Source: Geminicoccaceae bacterium (GTDB lineage: Bacteria > Pseudomonadota > Alphaproteobacteria > Geminicoccales > Geminicoccaceae). From it: a DNA stretch of 64,000 nt. The number at the start of each line of letters is the position of its first letter. The first letter of the stretch is position 1. Below, piece after piece: positions 17,971-26,948 of this stretch. The stretch covers positions 36,982 to 100,981 of the forward strand of contig JANQNY010000053.1 of assembly GCA_028279345.1 (NCBI GenBank), in the 5' to 3' direction. The position numbers and the translations under genes were made by a program. The notes beneath the pieces were generated by a model. That model was not told where the DNA came from. It was given only the letters and a program-made list of their open reading frames with translations, and did no database searches.

Positions 17971-19305
17971 ATGAACCGTTTCACGCGGCGTGAGAGCGTC
18001 ATTCTCGGTGCCGGCGCTGCGAGCGCGTTGGCGCTGGGCGCAGGCCGGGCGCGCGCGTCCATCCCGACTGCCGACGTTCCTGACCCGGGCTTCGTGCCTG
18101 AGGAAGGTGCGACGCTCACGGTGCTGCGGCCGAGCAAGTTCGTGCAGGGCGACGAGGACATGTTCATCGCCAACAGCGAAGAGTTCACATCGCTGACGGG
18201 CATTCCGGTCGAGATCGACTTCGAGAGCTGGACGGACCTGACGCCCAAGGCGGCCGTGGCTTCGTCGATCGGCAGCGGTCCCGACATCATCATGGGCTGG
18301 GGCCACATCTCGCATCAATACCCGGACGCGGTCGTTCCACTCGACGACCTGGCCGGCTATCTGGGCGCGAAGTACGGCGGCTGGTGGCCGATGGCCGAGA
18401 AGTACGGCAAGCAGGGCGGCAAGTGGATCTCGATGCCAATCGGTGCATCGGGCGGCCGCTGCGTCTATCGCAAGTCCTGGGTCGAGGAGGCAGGCTTCTC
18501 CGAGGTGCCCGGCGACACCGACGGGTTCCTCGACCTCTGCCGCAAGATGCAGGCGAACGGCCACCCGGCTGGTTTGGCGCTCGGCAATGCCGAGGGCGAC
18601 GGCAACGCCTGGACCTCTTGGCTCGTCTGGTCGCATGGCGGCGCCATGGTGGACGAGGACAACAGGGTCATCATCAATTCACCGGAGACCGTCGAGGCGC
18701 TCAAGTACGGCAAGGCGCTCTACGAGACCTTCATTCCCGGCACCGAGTCCTGGCTCGACCCGTCGAACAACAAGGCGTTCCTAGCGGGTCAGCTCGGCCT
18801 CACGCAGAACGGAATCTCGGTCTACTATGCCGCCAAGACCTCGGAAGAGGACGCGATGCGGGAGCTCGCCGAGGACATCTACCACGCGCGCATGCCGATC
18901 GGTCCGGCCGGCAAGACGACCGAGCGCTCGCTCACTGTCAACGCGATGCTCATGAATTACTCGCCCTACCCGAATGCCGCGAAGGCGTATCTGCAGTTCC
19001 TCATGGAAGCCGAACAGTACGATCCGTGGCTCACCGCCTGCATCGGCTACTGGAACCACCCGCTCCAGGCCTACGATGCGAGCGCCATCTGGACCGCCGA
19101 TCCGAAGCATGAGCCCTACAAGCATGTGCTCAAGGACGCTCTTTGGGATGGCTACCGTGGCGCCTTGGGCGAGGCGTCGTCGGCGGTGCTCGCCGACTTC
19201 GTCATGGTCGAGATGGTGTCCTCGGTCTGCACGGGCAGGAGCACGCCCGAGGAGGCGGCTGCCGAAGCACAGCGGCGCGCCGAACGGTACTACGGCTCCG
19301 CCTGA
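17971..19305 (+). CDS. Sugar ABC transporter substrate-binding protein
   Basis: 444 residues, extracellular solute-binding family 1. The N-terminus has twin arginines (R6-R7, TRRESVILGAGA), which suggests export by the Tat route, followed by a hydrophobic stretch and a likely cleavage near ARA-S. The mature part shows the usual pattern of carbohydrate-binding proteins, such as GNAWTSWLVWSHGGAMVDE. The ligand is not identifiable. A strong hairpin follows its stop, which may keep its mRNA more abundant than that of the permeases. Confidence 0.9.
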   Translation: MNRFTRRESVILGAGAASALALGAGRARASIPTADVPDPGFVPEEGATLTVLRPSKFVQGDEDMFIANSEEFTSLTGIPVEIDFESWTDLTPKAAVASSIGSGPDIIMGWGHISHQYPDAVVPLDDLAGYLGAKYGGWWPMAEKYGKQGGKWISMPIGASGGRCVYRKSWVEEAGFSEVPGDTDGFLDLCRKMQANGHPAGLALGNAEGDGNAWTSWLVWSHGGAMVDEDNRVIINSPETVEALKYGKALYETFIPGTESWLDPSNNKAFLAGQLGLTQNGISVYYAAKTSEEDAMRELAEDIYHARMPIGPAGKTTERSLTVNAMLMNYSPYPNAAKAYLQFLMEAEQYDPWLTACIGYWNHPLQAYDASAIWTADPKHEPYKHVLKDALWDGYRGALGEASSAVLADFVMVEMVSSVCTGRSTPEEAAAEAQRRAERYYGSA

Positions 19306-19320
19306 GCTGTGCTGCTCGAA

Positions 19321-19352
19321 GCCGGCCGTTGCGGCGTACCGCAGCGGCCGGC
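19321..19352 (+). terminator. Strong intra-operon hairpin after the sugar-binding protein gene
   Basis: GCCGGCCGTTGCGG (19321-19334) pairs with CCGCAGCGGCCGGC (19339-19352) around the tetraloop CGTA. This is a 14-base stem whose only irregular pair is a G-U wobble. No U-run follows, so it more likely blocks 3' exonucleases or partly attenuates transcription than ends it. Such hairpins are common after binding-protein genes, where they raise binding protein over membrane components. Confidence 0.7.
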
Positions 19353-19384
19353 CAGCCGCCTAGAGCGCGCTGAAGGAGACGCCG

Positions 19385-20344
19385 TTGGCGACCACCGCGC
19401 AGACGCAGCCGGCGAGCCTGCCGCTGCCCAACCAGTCCCGACTGGCCCGGGTGCTGGACCACAAGCCCACGCTCATCGTGCTCTGTCTGCTGCCGGCGCT
19501 CGGGCTGCTCTTGGTCTTCCTGAGCTTCCCGCTCCTGTTCGGCATCTACCTGGCGTTCACCGACACCCGGCTCGGTCGGCCCGGCGAGTTCATCGGGCTC
19601 GAAAACTATCGGAGCCTGTTCGCCGATCGGACATTCTGGACGGCCGTCTGGTGGACCTGCTTCTACACGGTGTTCGCGACCGTCTTGAAGTTCGGCCTGG
19701 GCCTTTGGCTCGCGCTGCTCTTGAACCATCGCCTGCCGATGAAGTCGCTCTTGCGCGCGATCATCCTGGTGCCCTGGATCGTGCCGACCGTGTTGTCGGC
19801 GATCGCCTTCTGGTGGATCTACGACCCGCAGTTCTCGATCATCTCCTACGTGCTGGTCGACGTGCTCGGCTGGCGCGACACCTACATCAACTTCCTAGGT
19901 GATCCTTGGAACGCGCGCTGGTCGCTCATCGCCGCCAATGTGTGGCGCGGCATCCCATTCGTCGCCATCTGCCTGCTCGCGGGCCTGCAGACCATCCCGC
20001 CGTCGCTCTACGAGGCGGCGATGCTCGACGGCGCCACGCCGTGGCAGCGCTTCTGGCGCATCACGATGCCCATGCTGATGCCGATCCTGGCGATCGTGCT
20101 GGCATTCTCGGTGATCTTCACCTTCACCGATTTCCAACTCATCTACGCGATCACCCGCGGTGGCCCGGCCAACTCGACGCACCTGATGGCGACGCTGGCC
20201 TTCCAGCGCGCGGTGAACGGTGCGCAGCTCGGCGAAGGCTCCGCGATTGCCGTGGCGATGATCCCGTTCCTGATCTGCGCCACGTTCGTCGCCTACTTCG
20301 CGCTCGCCCGGCGCAAGTGGCAGCAGGGGGGTAGCGATGACTGA
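19385..20344 (+). CDS. Sugar ABC transporter permease (MalF-like)
   Basis: 319 residues with about six membrane helices. The cytoplasmic coupling loop is EAAMLDGATPWQRFWRITMP (EAA motif), the contact with the ATPase. The start is TTG at 19385, with AAGGAG about 8 bases upstream. The stop overlaps the next permease start by 8 bases (20337-20344). It forms the translocation pore with the partner at 20337. Confidence 0.92.
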   Translation: MATTAQTQPASLPLPNQSRLARVLDHKPTLIVLCLLPALGLLLVFLSFPLLFGIYLAFTDTRLGRPGEFIGLENYRSLFADRTFWTAVWWTCFYTVFATVLKFGLGLWLALLLNHRLPMKSLLRAIILVPWIVPTVLSAIAFWWIYDPQFSIISYVLVDVLGWRDTYINFLGDPWNARWSLIAANVWRGIPFVAICLLAGLQTIPPSLYEAAMLDGATPWQRFWRITMPMLMPILAIVLAFSVIFTFTDFQLIYAITRGGPANSTHLMATLAFQRAVNGAQLGEGSAIAVAMIPFLICATFVAYFALARRKWQQGGSDD

Positions 20345-21233
20345 CGCGGTCGCCGAACGGCCAGACGTCACGCCCGAGCAAGAGGGCCCGGTCGACGATT
20401 TGGGCGTGCTGCGGCGCTGGGTGACGATTTATCTCCCGCTCCTGGTTTTCGTCTTCATTCTATTGTTTCCATTCTATTGGATGGGCATCACGACATTTAA
20501 GTCGAACGCGGAACTCTACAACTATTCGGAGCACAATCCGTTCTGGGTGTCGTCGCCGACGCTCGACAACATCAAGCGCCTGCTGTTCGAGACCGACTAT
20601 CCGCAGTGGCTCCTGACGACGATGCTGGTCGCCGTGGCGAGCACCTGCTTGGCGCTGTTCGCCAGCGTCTTTGCCGCTTACGCGATCCAGCGGCTACGTT
20701 TCCGCGGGTCGGACTATCTCGGCGTTTCGATCTACCTCGCGTATCTCGTGCCGCCGTCGATCCTCTTCATTCCGCTGGCGATCATGGTGTTCCGCTTCGG
20801 CTTGTTCGACACGCGGTTGGCGCTGATCCTCACCTATCCGACCTTCTTGATCCCGTTCTGCACCTGGCTTCTGATCGGCTACTTCAAGTCGATACCCTAC
20901 GAGCTCGAGGAGTGCGCGCTCGTCGACGGCGCGTCGCGGCTGCAGATCCTCTGGCGCATCACGCTGCCGCTCGCCGTGCCGGGGCTGATCTCGGCCGGAA
21001 TCTTCGCCTTCACACTTTCCTGGAACGAATTCATCTACGCGCTCGCCTTCATCCAGTCGGACGAGCTGAAAACCGTGCCGGTCGCCGTGCTGACCGAGCT
21101 GGTCGAGGGAGACGTCTACCACTGGGGCTCGCTGATGGCCGGCGCGCTCTTGGGCTCGGTGCCGGTGGCGCTCTTCTATTCGTTCTTCGTGGACTACTAT
21201 GTGAGCTCGCTTACGGGCGCGGTGAAGGAGTAG
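20337..21233 (+). CDS. Sugar ABC transporter permease (MalG-like)
   Basis: 298 residues, six predicted helices, and the EAA-loop variant ELEECALVDGASRLQILWRI. The ATG lies inside the 3' end of the previous gene, so translation is coupled. It completes the importer with the ATPase, binding protein and first permease. No catabolic enzyme is linked, so the sugar cannot be inferred. Confidence 0.92.
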   Translation: MTDAVAERPDVTPEQEGPVDDLGVLRRWVTIYLPLLVFVFILLFPFYWMGITTFKSNAELYNYSEHNPFWVSSPTLDNIKRLLFETDYPQWLLTTMLVAVASTCLALFASVFAAYAIQRLRFRGSDYLGVSIYLAYLVPPSILFIPLAIMVFRFGLFDTRLALILTYPTFLIPFCTWLLIGYFKSIPYELEECALVDGASRLQILWRITLPLAVPGLISAGIFAFTLSWNEFIYALAFIQSDELKTVPVAVLTELVEGDVYHWGSLMAGALLGSVPVALFYSFFVDYYVSSLTGAVKE

Positions 21234-21490
21234 CTGGCTACTGTTGAGGAACGGCGGCGCGCGCGCTCGGAGCGAACAGCCACGGCGCGGTTGTCGCACG
21301 AAGGCTCCGCGGAGGTCCCACGACTGCGTTCCGCGATCGACCGAGAACAGCGGGGCCATGGCGCTCTTGCTTGGTCTCCGCGAGCGCCGCGCCTGCCGAG
21401 GACGGCCGGCTTCCGATCGATGATGACGGCTTGATCACGGAACATCCCTCATGGTTTGTCGTCGATGCAGGTGTAACCAGGAGGTCACTG

Positions 21491-21901
21491 ATGACGGATC
21501 ACGAGCATACCCCCAGGTGGAAAACCCTCTTCCTGACGCTGCTGCTGGGCGGCGTCATGAGCTTCGGCCTCGTCGCTTGCGGCGAAGGTGAGGACGAGGA
21601 GACGACGACGGGCGAGGCGGAGACCACGCTCGAGGGCAGCGCCGAGGCGACCGGTCAGGCTGTAGAGGACGCTGCGGATAGTGCAGCCGCCACGGCGGAA
21701 CAGGCAGCGACCGAGGCGCAAGGTGCTGCGCGTGAGGCGGCCGAGGACGCCAGCGAGGCGTTGGGCGAGGCCACCGACAGCGCTGGCCAGGCGGCCAATG
21801 AAGCGGCCGAGAGTGCCGCGGACGCAGCGCGCGAAGCGGCAGCAGCGGCGGAGAACGCGGCTGACAGCGCGCGCGACACGGTCGAAGACGCGACCCGCTG
21901 A
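21491..21901 (+). CDS. Small alanine-rich lipoprotein
   Basis: 136 residues from the ATG at 21491, preceded by AGGAGG. A signal peptide ends in the lipobox GLVAC with the lipidated Cys at residue 30. The mature part is acidic at first (GEGEDEET) and then very rich in Ala and Glu, with repeats such as EAAEDA and AAESAADAAREA spaced like an amphipathic helix or coiled coil. It resembles envelope coiled-coil lipoproteins and late-embryogenesis-like stress proteins in composition only; composition makes distant matches unreliable. It may be transcribed alone. Confidence 0.75.
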   Translation: MTDHEHTPRWKTLFLTLLLGGVMSFGLVACGEGEDEETTTGEAETTLEGSAEATGQAVEDAADSAAATAEQAATEAQGAAREAAEDASEALGEATDSAGQAANEAAESAADAAREAAAAAENAADSARDTVEDATR

Positions 21902-22080
21902 GAGAGCGGGCGCGGGCCATCCAGGTCTTTGGCCTAGGGCGGTCCTGCTTGGCTCGGACGGTGCTCCCCGGCGGATCGTCGAAGGGCGCCGCGCGCCGAG
22001 CCGTAGCGCTCTAGGTTCAGGACCCTCGCCCTTCCCGACGCTTTGAGCCGGGGCGTCTCCAAGAAGCTAGTGCATGGTGA

Positions 22081-22111
22081 ACGCGATCGAAGCTTATCGC
22101 TTCGGTCGCGT
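22081..22111 (+). terminator. Hairpin resembling an intrinsic terminator
   Basis: ACGCGATCGAAGC (22081-22093) and GCTTCGGTCGCGT (22099-22111) form a 13-base stem with one wobble and the loop TTATC, followed by CTTTGCTCT. It lies in the gap between the lipoprotein and NTF2-like genes (21902-22198), where I see no other gene. It may end the lipoprotein transcript. Confidence 0.5.
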
Positions 22112-22198
22112 CTTTGCTCTAGCGGTGGAGGCGATGCACTCACTGCCTGGGCCGCACATGTGCGGGTACCCGGAGTTGGGGGTGACCGAGGTGAGGGG

Positions 22199-22600
22199 GT
22201 GAGCGATGGGAGCGACGCAGGCGCGGTGCGGATGATGGCGGAGGCCTACACGGCGGCTTGGAACTCCGGTTCTCCCGATGTCGTCGCGTCGTTCTACACC
22301 GAAGACGGCCAGATCGTGATCAATTGTGGCCAGCCTTGGCAGGGCCGGGCGGGTGTCGCGTCAATGGCGGCGGGCTTCTTTACGGATGTTCCGGACCTGT
22401 TGCTGACGGGCGACGACGTTCGCTGCGCAGGAACCCATGCGGTGTACGCGTGGACGTTCACCGGACGTGACGCGAAGACGGGCAGCGCGTTGAGGGTCAG
22501 TGGCTGGGAGGAATGGGAGCTGAACGCGGAACTCAAGGTCCAAGCTTCGCGTGGTTGGTTCGACGCGGACGATTGCGCGCGGCAGGTCGAAGGCGGCTGA
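22199..22600 (+). CDS. NTF2-like/SnoaL-like small protein
   Basis: 133 residues from a GTG at 22199 preceded by GAGGTGAGG; a longer upstream frame looks non-coding. The pattern AYTAAWNSGSPDVVASFYTE, then a glycine-rich turn and late GWEEWEL strands, fits the cone-shaped NTF2/SnoaL fold. That fold includes isomerases, ligand-binding proteins and many proteins of unknown role. The function is not identifiable. Proline dehydrogenase follows 43 bases later on the same strand. Confidence 0.65.
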   Translation: MSDGSDAGAVRMMAEAYTAAWNSGSPDVVASFYTEDGQIVINCGQPWQGRAGVASMAAGFFTDVPDLLLTGDDVRCAGTHAVYAWTFTGRDAKTGSALRVSGWEEWELNAELKVQASRGWFDADDCARQVEGG

Positions 22601-22643
22601 GCCCGCGTTCTTCAGCCGCTAGGAAGCCGCCGCACGCCCGAGC

Positions 22644-23609
22644 GTGTTCGGCGTGATCAGGCGGTTCTGGCAATCGGCGATGATCGGTCTCGCGCGCTCG
22701 CCGAGCGTGCGACACTTCATGCAGACGTCTCGCGCCACGTCCGGGGTTCGCTCACGCTATATCGCGATCGGCGATGCGGCGGGCGCCGTTGCCCGAGCAC
22801 AGACGCTTTGGCACGACGCCGGAATCCGGGTGTCGCTCTTCTATCTGGGCGAGTACGTCGACGATCCGGCGCTCGTCGAGGAGAACGTCGAGGCCAAGCT
22901 CGATGCGGCGCGGATGCTCGGGGCGGCTGGGCTCGACGTGCACGTGTCCGTCGATCTCACCCAAGTCGGCCATATGCTCGATCCGGGCCTCGCCCGGCGT
23001 CACCTGGATGCCCTCGCCGCGGCGGTAGGCGAAGCCGCGTCCGGCCGCCCGGGCCTCCATGTCCTGATGCTCGATATGGAGGACCGCTCGGTCGTCGACG
23101 CCACGATTGCCCTCCATGACGAGCTGGCGCGGCGAGGGCGCCCGGTCGCGCTGACGCTTCAGGCGAACCTCGAGCGCACGGCCGACGACCTCGAAAGGCA
23201 GGTGCGTCGCGGGTCACGTGTCCGGCTCGTCAAGGGTGCGTTCCCCGAGCCCCGCTCGGGCACCTTCCCTACCAGAGCCGCCATCAAGGCGAACTTCCGG
23301 CGGCTGATCGATCAGATGCTGGCGTCCGAGGCGCTGGAGCAGGGCTTCTATCCCATCATCGCCACGCACGACGAACGGCTGATCGAGCACGCTCGAGAGC
23401 ATGCCGAAGCGAACGGCTGGCCCGTCGGCGCCTACGAGTTCGAGATGCTGTTGGGCGTGCGCGAAACCGTGGCACGTCAGCTGGTTTCGGAAGGTGAGCG
23501 CGTCCGTCTCTACATGCCCTTCGGCCACGATTGGTGGCCCTACACGGCACGCCGCATCGGCGAGACCCCGGCCAACGCCTGGCTGCTGGCGCGCTCGCTG
23601 GTGGGATAG
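22644..23609 (+). CDS. Proline dehydrogenase
   Basis: 321 residues, FAD-dependent oxidation of L-proline to pyrroline-5-carboxylate with electrons passed to the quinone pool. The (beta/alpha)8 barrel signatures are RLVKGAF, then YEFEMLLGVR, and a final YMPFGHDWWPYTARRIGE that carries the conserved arginines for substrate binding. It is monofunctional: the P5C dehydrogenase domain of PutA is absent. GTG start at 22644. Confidence 0.88.
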   Translation: MFGVIRRFWQSAMIGLARSPSVRHFMQTSRATSGVRSRYIAIGDAAGAVARAQTLWHDAGIRVSLFYLGEYVDDPALVEENVEAKLDAARMLGAAGLDVHVSVDLTQVGHMLDPGLARRHLDALAAAVGEAASGRPGLHVLMLDMEDRSVVDATIALHDELARRGRPVALTLQANLERTADDLERQVRRGSRVRLVKGAFPEPRSGTFPTRAAIKANFRRLIDQMLASEALEQGFYPIIATHDERLIEHAREHAEANGWPVGAYEFEMLLGVRETVARQLVSEGERVRLYMPFGHDWWPYTARRIGETPANAWLLARSLVG

Positions 23610-23622
23610 TGCGGTGACCTCG

Positions 23623-23952
23623 TCACTCAGGCAGCTCGACACTCACGCGGATGGCGCTGTACCAAGCGGCGACGTTGGCGATCTCGGTGTCGCTGAGATT
23701 TGCCGCGATGATGCTCATGATCTCATGCTGGCGCCGACCCTCGCTGTAAGCCCTGAGCTGCGTCTCGAGGTAAAGCGCGCTCTCGCCTGCAAGATTTGGC
23801 GCGTCCGGTTGCTTGGCGATGCCGTCGATGCCGTGGCAGACGGCGCACTGACGAGCGGTCTCGCGACCGCTAGTGATGTCGCCGGCGGCTGGCGCCCGAC
23901 CACTGGCCAACAACGCGACCCCGAGCGTCGCCAACGCAAGCATGCATCGCAT
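23623..23952 (-). CDS. Small periplasmic mono-haem cytochrome c
   Basis: 109 residues from the ATG at 23952 (GGAG upstream), with a signal peptide ending near APA-A. One haem site, CAVCHG, follows soon after the signal, and a methionine-containing segment (HEIMSIIAANLSD) could supply the sixth ligand. It is class I cytochrome c of the type paired with periplasmic dehydrogenases. It lies 70 bases downstream of the sorbosone-dehydrogenase-like gene on the same strand and is its likely electron acceptor. Confidence 0.85.
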   Translation of the reverse strand: MRCMLALATLGVALLASGRAPAAGDITSGRETARQCAVCHGIDGIAKQPDAPNLAGESALYLETQLRAYSEGRRQHEIMSIIAANLSDTEIANVAAWYSAIRVSVELPE

Positions 23953-24022
23953 GGGCCTACTCCAACTGGCCGCACGCCCGGTGTGCAGGCGTGCGGCCGA
24001 GGCGAGTTCTGAGGACCGGCAG

Positions 24023-25270
24023 CTAGCCTTCGTACCAGATGCGGTAGAGCGCACCCGCGAAGTCGTCCGAGACGAGCAGCGAGCCGTCGGGAAGCTGCGC
24101 CACATCGACCGGGCGCCCGTAGTACTCGCCCGTGGCGTCGTCGAGCCAGCCCTCGGCGAACACCCGCGACTCCCCGGCGCTCCCGTCTTCCAAGACTTCC
24201 GTGAACATCACCCGCGCGCCGATCGGCGTCGTTCGATTCCAGGAACCATGCTGGGCGTAGAAGATACCGCCCCGATACTCGGCCGGAAACTGCCGCCCTG
24301 TGTAGAAGATCATGCCGAGATCGGCGGCGTGAGCAACGGTCTCCACCACGGGAAAGACGGCATCCGCCGGAGGCTCGCTGTCCTTGTACTCGTTGGTGCG
24401 GGTGCTGCCGCCGCCGTACCAGGGGAAGCCGAAATGTTGATAGGCGGCAGACTGGCGGTTGAGTTCGCCAGGTGGGATGTCGTCACCCATGCCGTCCACT
24501 TGGTTGTCGGTCCACCAGAGCTCACCATTGGCCGGGTTGAAGTCCATCCCGACAGAGTTCCTGACGCCGTAGGTGTAGACCTCGCGGTCGGAGCCGTCGC
24601 GCTCCATGCGGATGATCCCACCGATACCCCACTTGTCGTAGAGGCCCATCTTCTCCGGCGGCGGCACGTTGAAGGGCTGGCCGAGCGAGATGTAGAGCAT
24701 GTTGTCGGGGCCGATGCGGCAGACGCGGGCCGAGTGGTTGAAGCTCTCCTCCTCCTTCGGGATCAGCTCGCCCTTTGGCACGACGACATCCACCGCGACG
24801 TCTGCGCCCTCGAAGAAGAACTCGGCCGCGGGAAACACCAAGACGCGGTTCTGTTCCGCTACGTAGAGAAAGCCGTCCGCCGAGAAACAGACGCCGTTAG
24901 GTATAGCGAAATCGACCGCCGGAGCAAACTCGAGAACTTCGTCGGCAACGCGGTTCTTGTCTCGGTCGACGACCGACCAGACGTTGTTCTTGCGGGTCCC
25001 GACAAAGGCCACCGTGCCCTGCGGCGCCACCGCGATGTGACGGGCATCGGGAACAACGGCGTAGAGCTCGATCTTGAAGCCGGGCGGCAGTTCCACCCGC
25101 TCCTCGAGGATCGAGCGCAGCTGCTCGGCGCGCTCGCCCGATTGCGGCACCGCCATCATGGTTTCGCCTGTCGTCTGAAAGCTGCGAAGCCGGTCCAAGC
25201 CGGTGTCCTGTGCGAGAGCCGGCATCGCGAGCGCGACAGCCGCTGTCGCCAGCGCAAGATGGCGCGACAT
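24023..25270 (-). CDS. PQQ-dependent sugar dehydrogenase (sorbosone/glucose dehydrogenase family)
   Basis: 415 residues with a Sec signal peptide (MSRHLALATAAVALAMPALA) and a six-bladed beta-propeller pattern (VRNSVGMDFNPANGELWWTD, DIPPGELN, GRPVDVAQLPDGSLLVSDD). These are typical of soluble glucose/L-sorbosone dehydrogenases that use PQQ in the periplasm. Two ATGs are available. The second, at 25270, is preferred because GGAGG sits 8 bases before it but only 2 before the first. The cytochrome c gene downstream is the probable acceptor. The true sugar or alcohol substrate is unknown, and no pqq biosynthesis genes are in the window. Confidence 0.85.
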   Translation of the reverse strand: MSRHLALATAAVALAMPALAQDTGLDRLRSFQTTGETMMAVPQSGERAEQLRSILEERVELPPGFKIELYAVVPDARHIAVAPQGTVAFVGTRKNNVWSVVDRDKNRVADEVLEFAPAVDFAIPNGVCFSADGFLYVAEQNRVLVFPAAEFFFEGADVAVDVVVPKGELIPKEEESFNHSARVCRIGPDNMLYISLGQPFNVPPPEKMGLYDKWGIGGIIRMERDGSDREVYTYGVRNSVGMDFNPANGELWWTDNQVDGMGDDIPPGELNRQSAAYQHFGFPWYGGGSTRTNEYKDSEPPADAVFPVVETVAHAADLGMIFYTGRQFPAEYRGGIFYAQHGSWNRTTPIGARVMFTEVLEDGSAGESRVFAEGWLDDATGEYYGRPVDVAQLPDGSLLVSDDFAGALYRIWYEG

Positions 25271-25488
25271 GTTCATGACCTCCCTGATGCGAACACTTCT
25301 TATGCTTTTGTCGTAGTTCGAATCACAACGTCAGACAAGTGCGCGCCTGTACCCGCCACAACCTGGACAACGTATGGCAAATTCGTCCGGCGATGTGGGC
25401 TCATGCGGCAGCCGCCGCAAGGCGTTCGCTCGTGCGAGCCAGAACTCGGCCGCCAGCGTGGCCGCGCATTGGGTAGGGGCCTTGAGCG

Positions 25489-26187
25489 CTAAACCGTCAG
25501 CCGCGCACGCACGGTCGCCTCATCCATCTCGGCGCGCGTGCCGGCGAGGACGATCTGGCCGCGCTCCATAACCGCGAAACGATCGGCGAGCGCTTGGGCG
25601 AACTCAAAGTACTGCTCGACGAGAAGGATCGCCATGTCGCCCCGGTCGCGGAGCAGGCCGATGACGCGTTCGATCTCCTGGATGATCGACGGCTGAATGC
25701 CCTCGGTCGGTTCATCGAGGACCAGCAGGCGGGGTCGGGTGACGAGGGCCCGGCCGATGGCGAGCTGCTGCTGCTGGCCGCCCGAGAGGTCACCGCCACG
25801 GCGGTCGAGCATGGTCTGCAGGACCGGGAACAGCGCGAAGACCTCGTTCGGTACGCGGCTGCCGCTCGGCAGGACGGCAAGCCCCGTCTCCAGGTTCTCG
25901 CGCACCGTCAAGAGCGGGAAGATCTCGCGGCCCTGCGGCACGAGGGCCACGCCGCGGCGCGCGCGTTGGTGCGGCTTGAGCCCTGCGAGCGAGCGGCCCT
26001 CCAGCACGATGTCGCCGCGGCTCACCGGGTGGTGGCCCGTGATGGCGCGAAGGAGGCTCGTCTTGCCGACACCATTGCGACCGAGCAGGCACGTGATCTG
26101 GCCAGGCTCGACGAGCAGATCGACGCCTCGAAGGATCTGAGCGGCACCGTAGTGCAGGTCGACGTCCCGGACCTCGAGCCCATCCAT
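25489..26187 (-). CDS. urtE: Urea ABC transporter ATP-binding subunit UrtE
   Basis: 232 residues, LivF-like ATPase. Walker A GRNGVGKTS, signature LSGGQQQQLAIGRAL, Walker B RLLVLDEPTEGIQ. The TEGIQPSIIQEIERVI stretch is typical of UrtE. It is last in the urtABCDE operon, 3 bases after urtD. With UrtD it drives high-affinity urea import. No urease or urea carboxylase gene is present within the window. Confidence 0.93.
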   Translation of the reverse strand: MDGLEVRDVDLHYGAAQILRGVDLLVEPGQITCLLGRNGVGKTSLLRAITGHHPVSRGDIVLEGRSLAGLKPHQRARRGVALVPQGREIFPLLTVRENLETGLAVLPSGSRVPNEVFALFPVLQTMLDRRGGDLSGGQQQQLAIGRALVTRPRLLVLDEPTEGIQPSIIQEIERVIGLLRDRGDMAILLVEQYFEFAQALADRFAVMERGQIVLAGTRAEMDEATVRARLTV

Positions 26188-26190
26188 CGC

Positions 26191-26946
26191 TCAGCGCCCC
26201 AGATACACTTCGATGACGCGATGATCGGCGCTCACCTGGTCGAGCGAGCCCTCGGCGAGGACGCTTCCCTCGTGCAGCACGGTCACGCGGCAGCCGAGCT
26301 CACGGACGAACGCCATGTCGTGCTCGACGACGACGACCGAGTGGCTCTGGGCGATCTCCTTCAGAAGCGTCGCCGTTTCGGCGGTCTCGGCGTCGGTCAT
26401 CCCCGCTGCGGGCTCGTCGACGAGCAGGAGCTTCGGGTCTTGTGCTAGCAGCATGCCGATCTCGAGCCACTGCTTCTGGCCGTGGCTCAGTGCACCTGCG
26501 GGCTCTTCGCGCACATGGCCGAGCCTGATGATGCCCAAGATCTCATCGATGCGGCCCCGGTCGTCGCGCCCGAGCCGGGCGAACAACGTACGGTAGGGGC
26601 TGCGGTTGCCCTTGAGCGCCAGAAGCAGGTTGTCGAACACGGAGTGATGCTCGAAGACCGTTGGCTTCTGGAACTTGCGGCCGATGCCGAGGCCCGCGAT
26701 CGCCGCCTCGTCTTGGCGGGTAAGGTCGACCTTGCCCTCGAACAGGACCGTGCCGCCGTCGGGCCGGGTCTTGCCGGTGACGACATCCATCATCGTCGTC
26801 TTGCCGGCACCATTGGGGCCGATGATCGCGCGCAGCTCGCCCGGATCGATGAGGAAACTCAACGCGTTCAGCGCTTTGAAGCCGTCGAAGCTGACGCTGA
26901 CGCCGTCGAGGTAGAGGATCGCGTCGGTCGTGGGCGGATAGGCCAT
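26191..26946 (-). CDS. urtD: Urea ABC transporter ATP-binding subunit UrtD
   Basis: 251 residues from the ATG at 26946; a much longer open frame upstream merely shadows urtC. Walker A GPNGAGKTT, signature LSHGQKQWLEIGMLL (the SHGQKQ variant typical of UrtD), Walker B KLLLVDEPAAGMTD. It starts 2 bases after the urtC stop. It pairs with UrtE on the UrtBC membrane domain. Confidence 0.93.
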   Translation of the reverse strand: MAYPPTTDAILYLDGVSVSFDGFKALNALSFLIDPGELRAIIGPNGAGKTTMMDVVTGKTRPDGGTVLFEGKVDLTRQDEAAIAGLGIGRKFQKPTVFEHHSVFDNLLLALKGNRSPYRTLFARLGRDDRGRIDEILGIIRLGHVREEPAGALSHGQKQWLEIGMLLAQDPKLLLVDEPAAGMTDAETAETATLLKEIAQSHSVVVVEHDMAFVRELGCRVTVLHEGSVLAEGSLDQVSADHRVIEVYLGR

Positions 26947-26948
26947 GG

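Noticed and set aside
21305..21314. Ten-base palindrome CTCCGCGGAG after the sugar permease
   Set aside because: It has no loop and no flanking context for a hairpin or operator; expected by chance in GC-rich DNA.
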